Source of the DNA: Bacteroides zoogleoformans
Lineage (GTDB): Bacteria; Bacteroidota; Bacteroidia; Bacteroidales; Bacteroidaceae
Assembly: GCF_002998435.1 (NCBI RefSeq)
Contig: NZ_CP027231.1
Span: 434,001 to 498,000, forward strand
Direction: 5' to 3'
Length of the DNA stretch: 64,000 nt
Shown here: positions 62,492 to 64,000 of the stretch, piece after piece
Layout: every line of letters starts with the position of its first letter
Numbering within the stretch: position 1 is the stretch's first letter
The notes under the pieces: generated by a model
Told to the model about the DNA's origin: nothing
What the model saw: only the letters and a program-made list of their open reading frames with translations
The model's database searches: none
Translations under genes and position numbers: made by a program

Positions 62492-63913
62492 ATGAAACAA
62501 GCTAAGATAATCGTTGCCGGCATAGGGCCGGGCAGCGAGGCGGACATTACGCCCGCGGTGACGGCCGCCCTGCACGAGGCGGACGTGGTGGTGGGGTACA
62601 AATATTACTTCCGGTTTGTGACCCCGCACCTCCGCCCGGAGACGGAGTGCATAGACACGGGCATGAAGCGCGAACGCGCACGCGCCGAGCAGGCCTTCGA
62701 ACTGGCGGAGCAGGGCAAGACGGTGTGCGTCATCAGTTCCGGCGACGCGGGCATCTACGGCATGACGCCCCTGATTTACGAGATGAAACGCGAACGGGGC
62801 AGCCGGGTGGAAGTGGTGTCGTTGCCGGGCATCAGCGCCTTCCAGAAGGCGGCGTCGCTGCTGGGCGCCCCCGTGGGGCACGACTTCTGCGTCGTCTCCC
62901 TCTCCGACCTGATGACGCCGTGGGAGCGCATCGAAAGGCGCATCCGAGCGGCGGCGACGGCGGACTTTGTGACGGCCGTCTATAACCCCAGAAGCGAGGG
63001 GCGATACTGGCAACTCCACCGCCTGAAAGAGCTTTTCCTGACGGAAGGCCGCTCGCCCGAGACGCCCGTGGGCTATGTCCGTCAGGCGGGACGCCCCGAA
63101 CAGGAGGTGCACCTCACCACGCTGGGCGCCTTCAATCCCGAAGAGGCGGACATGTTTACCGTGATACTGATAGGCAATTCGCAGTCGTACGCCTGGGACG
63201 GCTCTTTCATCACTCCGCGGGGCTATTATCCGCAGGAAGACGGAAAGGAGAGTGAAGAGCCCGCGAACAAGGGGCAGGACATCATGATTCGCAGCTTCCG
63301 CACCATCGAGAAAGAACTGAAGAACAAAGAGATGGCGCCGGACCACAAATGGGCGTTGCTGCACGCCATACACACCACGGCGGACTTCGAGATGGAGCAT
63401 CTGCTACGTACCGACGAGGGGGCTGTGGCATCGCTCTACCAAGACATCGAGGCGGGAAAGATAAAGACCATCGTGACGGACGTGACCATGGCTGCCAGCG
63501 GCATCCGCAAGGGGGCTTTGCAACGGCTGGGCATCGAGGTGAAGTGCTATTTGGGCGACCCTCGCGCGGTGGCAACGGCTGCTGAGAAAGGCATCACGCG
63601 TGCCCAGGCAGGCATCCGTCTGGCCGCAGACGAGCATCCGGACGCCCTGTTCGTGTTCGGCAACGCGCCGACGGCGCTGATGGAGCTTTGCGAGCTGATA
63701 CGGAAGGGCAAGGCGCATCCGGCGGGCATCATCGCCGCTCCGGTAGGCTTCGTGCACGTGCAGGAGTCCAAACACATGGTGAAGCCTTTCGTGCACATCC
63801 CCAAGATTATTGTCGAAGGACGCAAAGGCGGAAGCAACCTCGCGGCCACGCTGGTCAACTCCGTGCTGTGCTACAACGACGCGGAACAGTTAAGGCCGGG
63901 AAGAGACGTCTGA
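62492..63913 (+). CDS. Precorrin-3B C17-methyltransferase fused to precorrin-8X methylmutase
   Basis: 473 aa, two enzymes of cobalamin (B12) corrin-ring synthesis. N-terminal CobJ/CbiH domain (about 1-245): AGIGPGSEADITPA, ISSGDAGIYGM, VVSLPGISAFQKAAS and NPRSEGRY, a SAM-dependent methyltransferase. C-terminal CobH/CbiC domain (about 255-465): LLHAIHTTADFEM, VTDVTMAASGIRKG, and IAAPVGFVHVQESK. The linker is acidic and short. The gene is much richer in G+C than everything to its left, with strong G/C use at third positions, pointing to a different compositional origin or selection. A cobL-like gene follows 35 bases later. Confidence 0.94.
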   Translation: MKQAKIIVAGIGPGSEADITPAVTAALHEADVVVGYKYYFRFVTPHLRPETECIDTGMKRERARAEQAFELAEQGKTVCVISSGDAGIYGMTPLIYEMKRERGSRVEVVSLPGISAFQKAASLLGAPVGHDFCVVSLSDLMTPWERIERRIRAAATADFVTAVYNPRSEGRYWQLHRLKELFLTEGRSPETPVGYVRQAGRPEQEVHLTTLGAFNPEEADMFTVILIGNSQSYAWDGSFITPRGYYPQEDGKESEEPANKGQDIMIRSFRTIEKELKNKEMAPDHKWALLHAIHTTADFEMEHLLRTDEGAVASLYQDIEAGKIKTIVTDVTMAASGIRKGALQRLGIEVKCYLGDPRAVATAAEKGITRAQAGIRLAADEHPDALFVFGNAPTALMELCELIRKGKAHPAGIIAAPVGFVHVQESKHMVKPFVHIPKIIVEGRKGGSNLAATLVNSVLCYNDAEQLRPGRDV

Positions 63914-63948
63914 GGACCTCTGCCCGCATCCCCAAACAGTAGATTGGT

Positions 63949-64000
63949 ATGGAACGAAACTTTATCATCATAGGAATGGACGACAGCCGGGAGCCCTTCT
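63949..64000 (+). CDS. CobL/CbiE-like precorrin methyltransferase (5' end only)
   Basis: Seventeen codons are visible before the right edge: MERNFIIIGMDDSREPF. This fits the N-terminus of precorrin-6Y methyltransferases (CbiE/CobL), and the position right after cobJ-cbiC supports it. The identification rests on few residues. Confidence 0.6.
   Translation, partial: MERNFIIIGMDDSREPF

Noticed and set aside
62465..63400. A 311-aa minus-strand frame opposite cobJ
   Set aside because: High G+C content removes stop codons in all frames; the protein is Arg/His-rich without family features.

Overview
The window looks like a chromosomal segment of a Bacteroides-type gut anaerobe (order Bacteroidales). 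Supporting signs are the bat aerotolerance operon, a hybrid two-component regulator ending in an AraC domain, Bacteroidales-restricted families (DUF4295, DUF4301, DUF6048, DUF6452), weak Shine-Dalgarno sites, and repeated -7 boxes of the Bacteroides form TAnnTTTG. Species cannot be fixed from sequence alone. There is no rRNA, CRISPR array or intact insertion sequence; there is one tRNA, tRNA-Lys(CTT).

Layout. 1-11.4 kb: a patatin phospholipase running off the left edge, the stress proteins htpG and clpC (minus strand), gyrA and a TPR protein (plus strand), a universal-stress-protein gene broken by an internal deletion, and a small DNA-binding-type protein. 11.5-20.3 kb: the bat operon (moxR, DUF58, a membrane protein, batA, batB, batC, batD, batE), with a candidate promoter and terminator. 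20.4-25.1 kb: ftsY-rimO-HU-HU/LysM, and the separate rpmB-rpmG-DUF4295 ribosomal unit. 25.2-41.4 kb: housekeeping genes pncC/cinA, tsaD, tamB, dnaB, ispE, purT, DUF4301, a relA/spoT homologue, an MFS transporter and panB. 41.4-48.2 kb: a HAD phosphatase and a three-gene FtsX-type ABC operon behind a sigma-54 promoter with two upstream activator-like sites, next to a small integrase relic. 48.2-52.8 kb: a WalJ-like MBL hydrolase, tRNA-Lys, and a redox cluster (NapH/NapG-like iron-sulfur membrane protein, Tat-type aldo-keto reductase with ferredoxin domain, DUF1893). 53-57.5 kb: a small hypothetical protein, the hybrid regulator, and a divergent DUF3332 lipoprotein. 57.8-62.3 kb: a plus-strand run of DUF4199, glycosyltransferase, DUF6452, DUF6048, mntP and apbE. 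62.5-64 kb: the start of a GC-rich cobalamin operon (cobJ-cbiC fusion, then a cobL-like gene cut by the right edge).

Most genes are core functions. The points most worth a second look are a membrane-spanning HU-LysM protein, the sigma-54 regulatory region with its activator-like sites, an internal twin-arginine motif in a NapH/NapG-like fusion paired with an exported aldo-keto reductase, a RelA/SpoT protein with a destroyed hydrolase site, the deletion-type pseudogene, and two intergenic tandem repeats whose periods are 22 and 11 bp.
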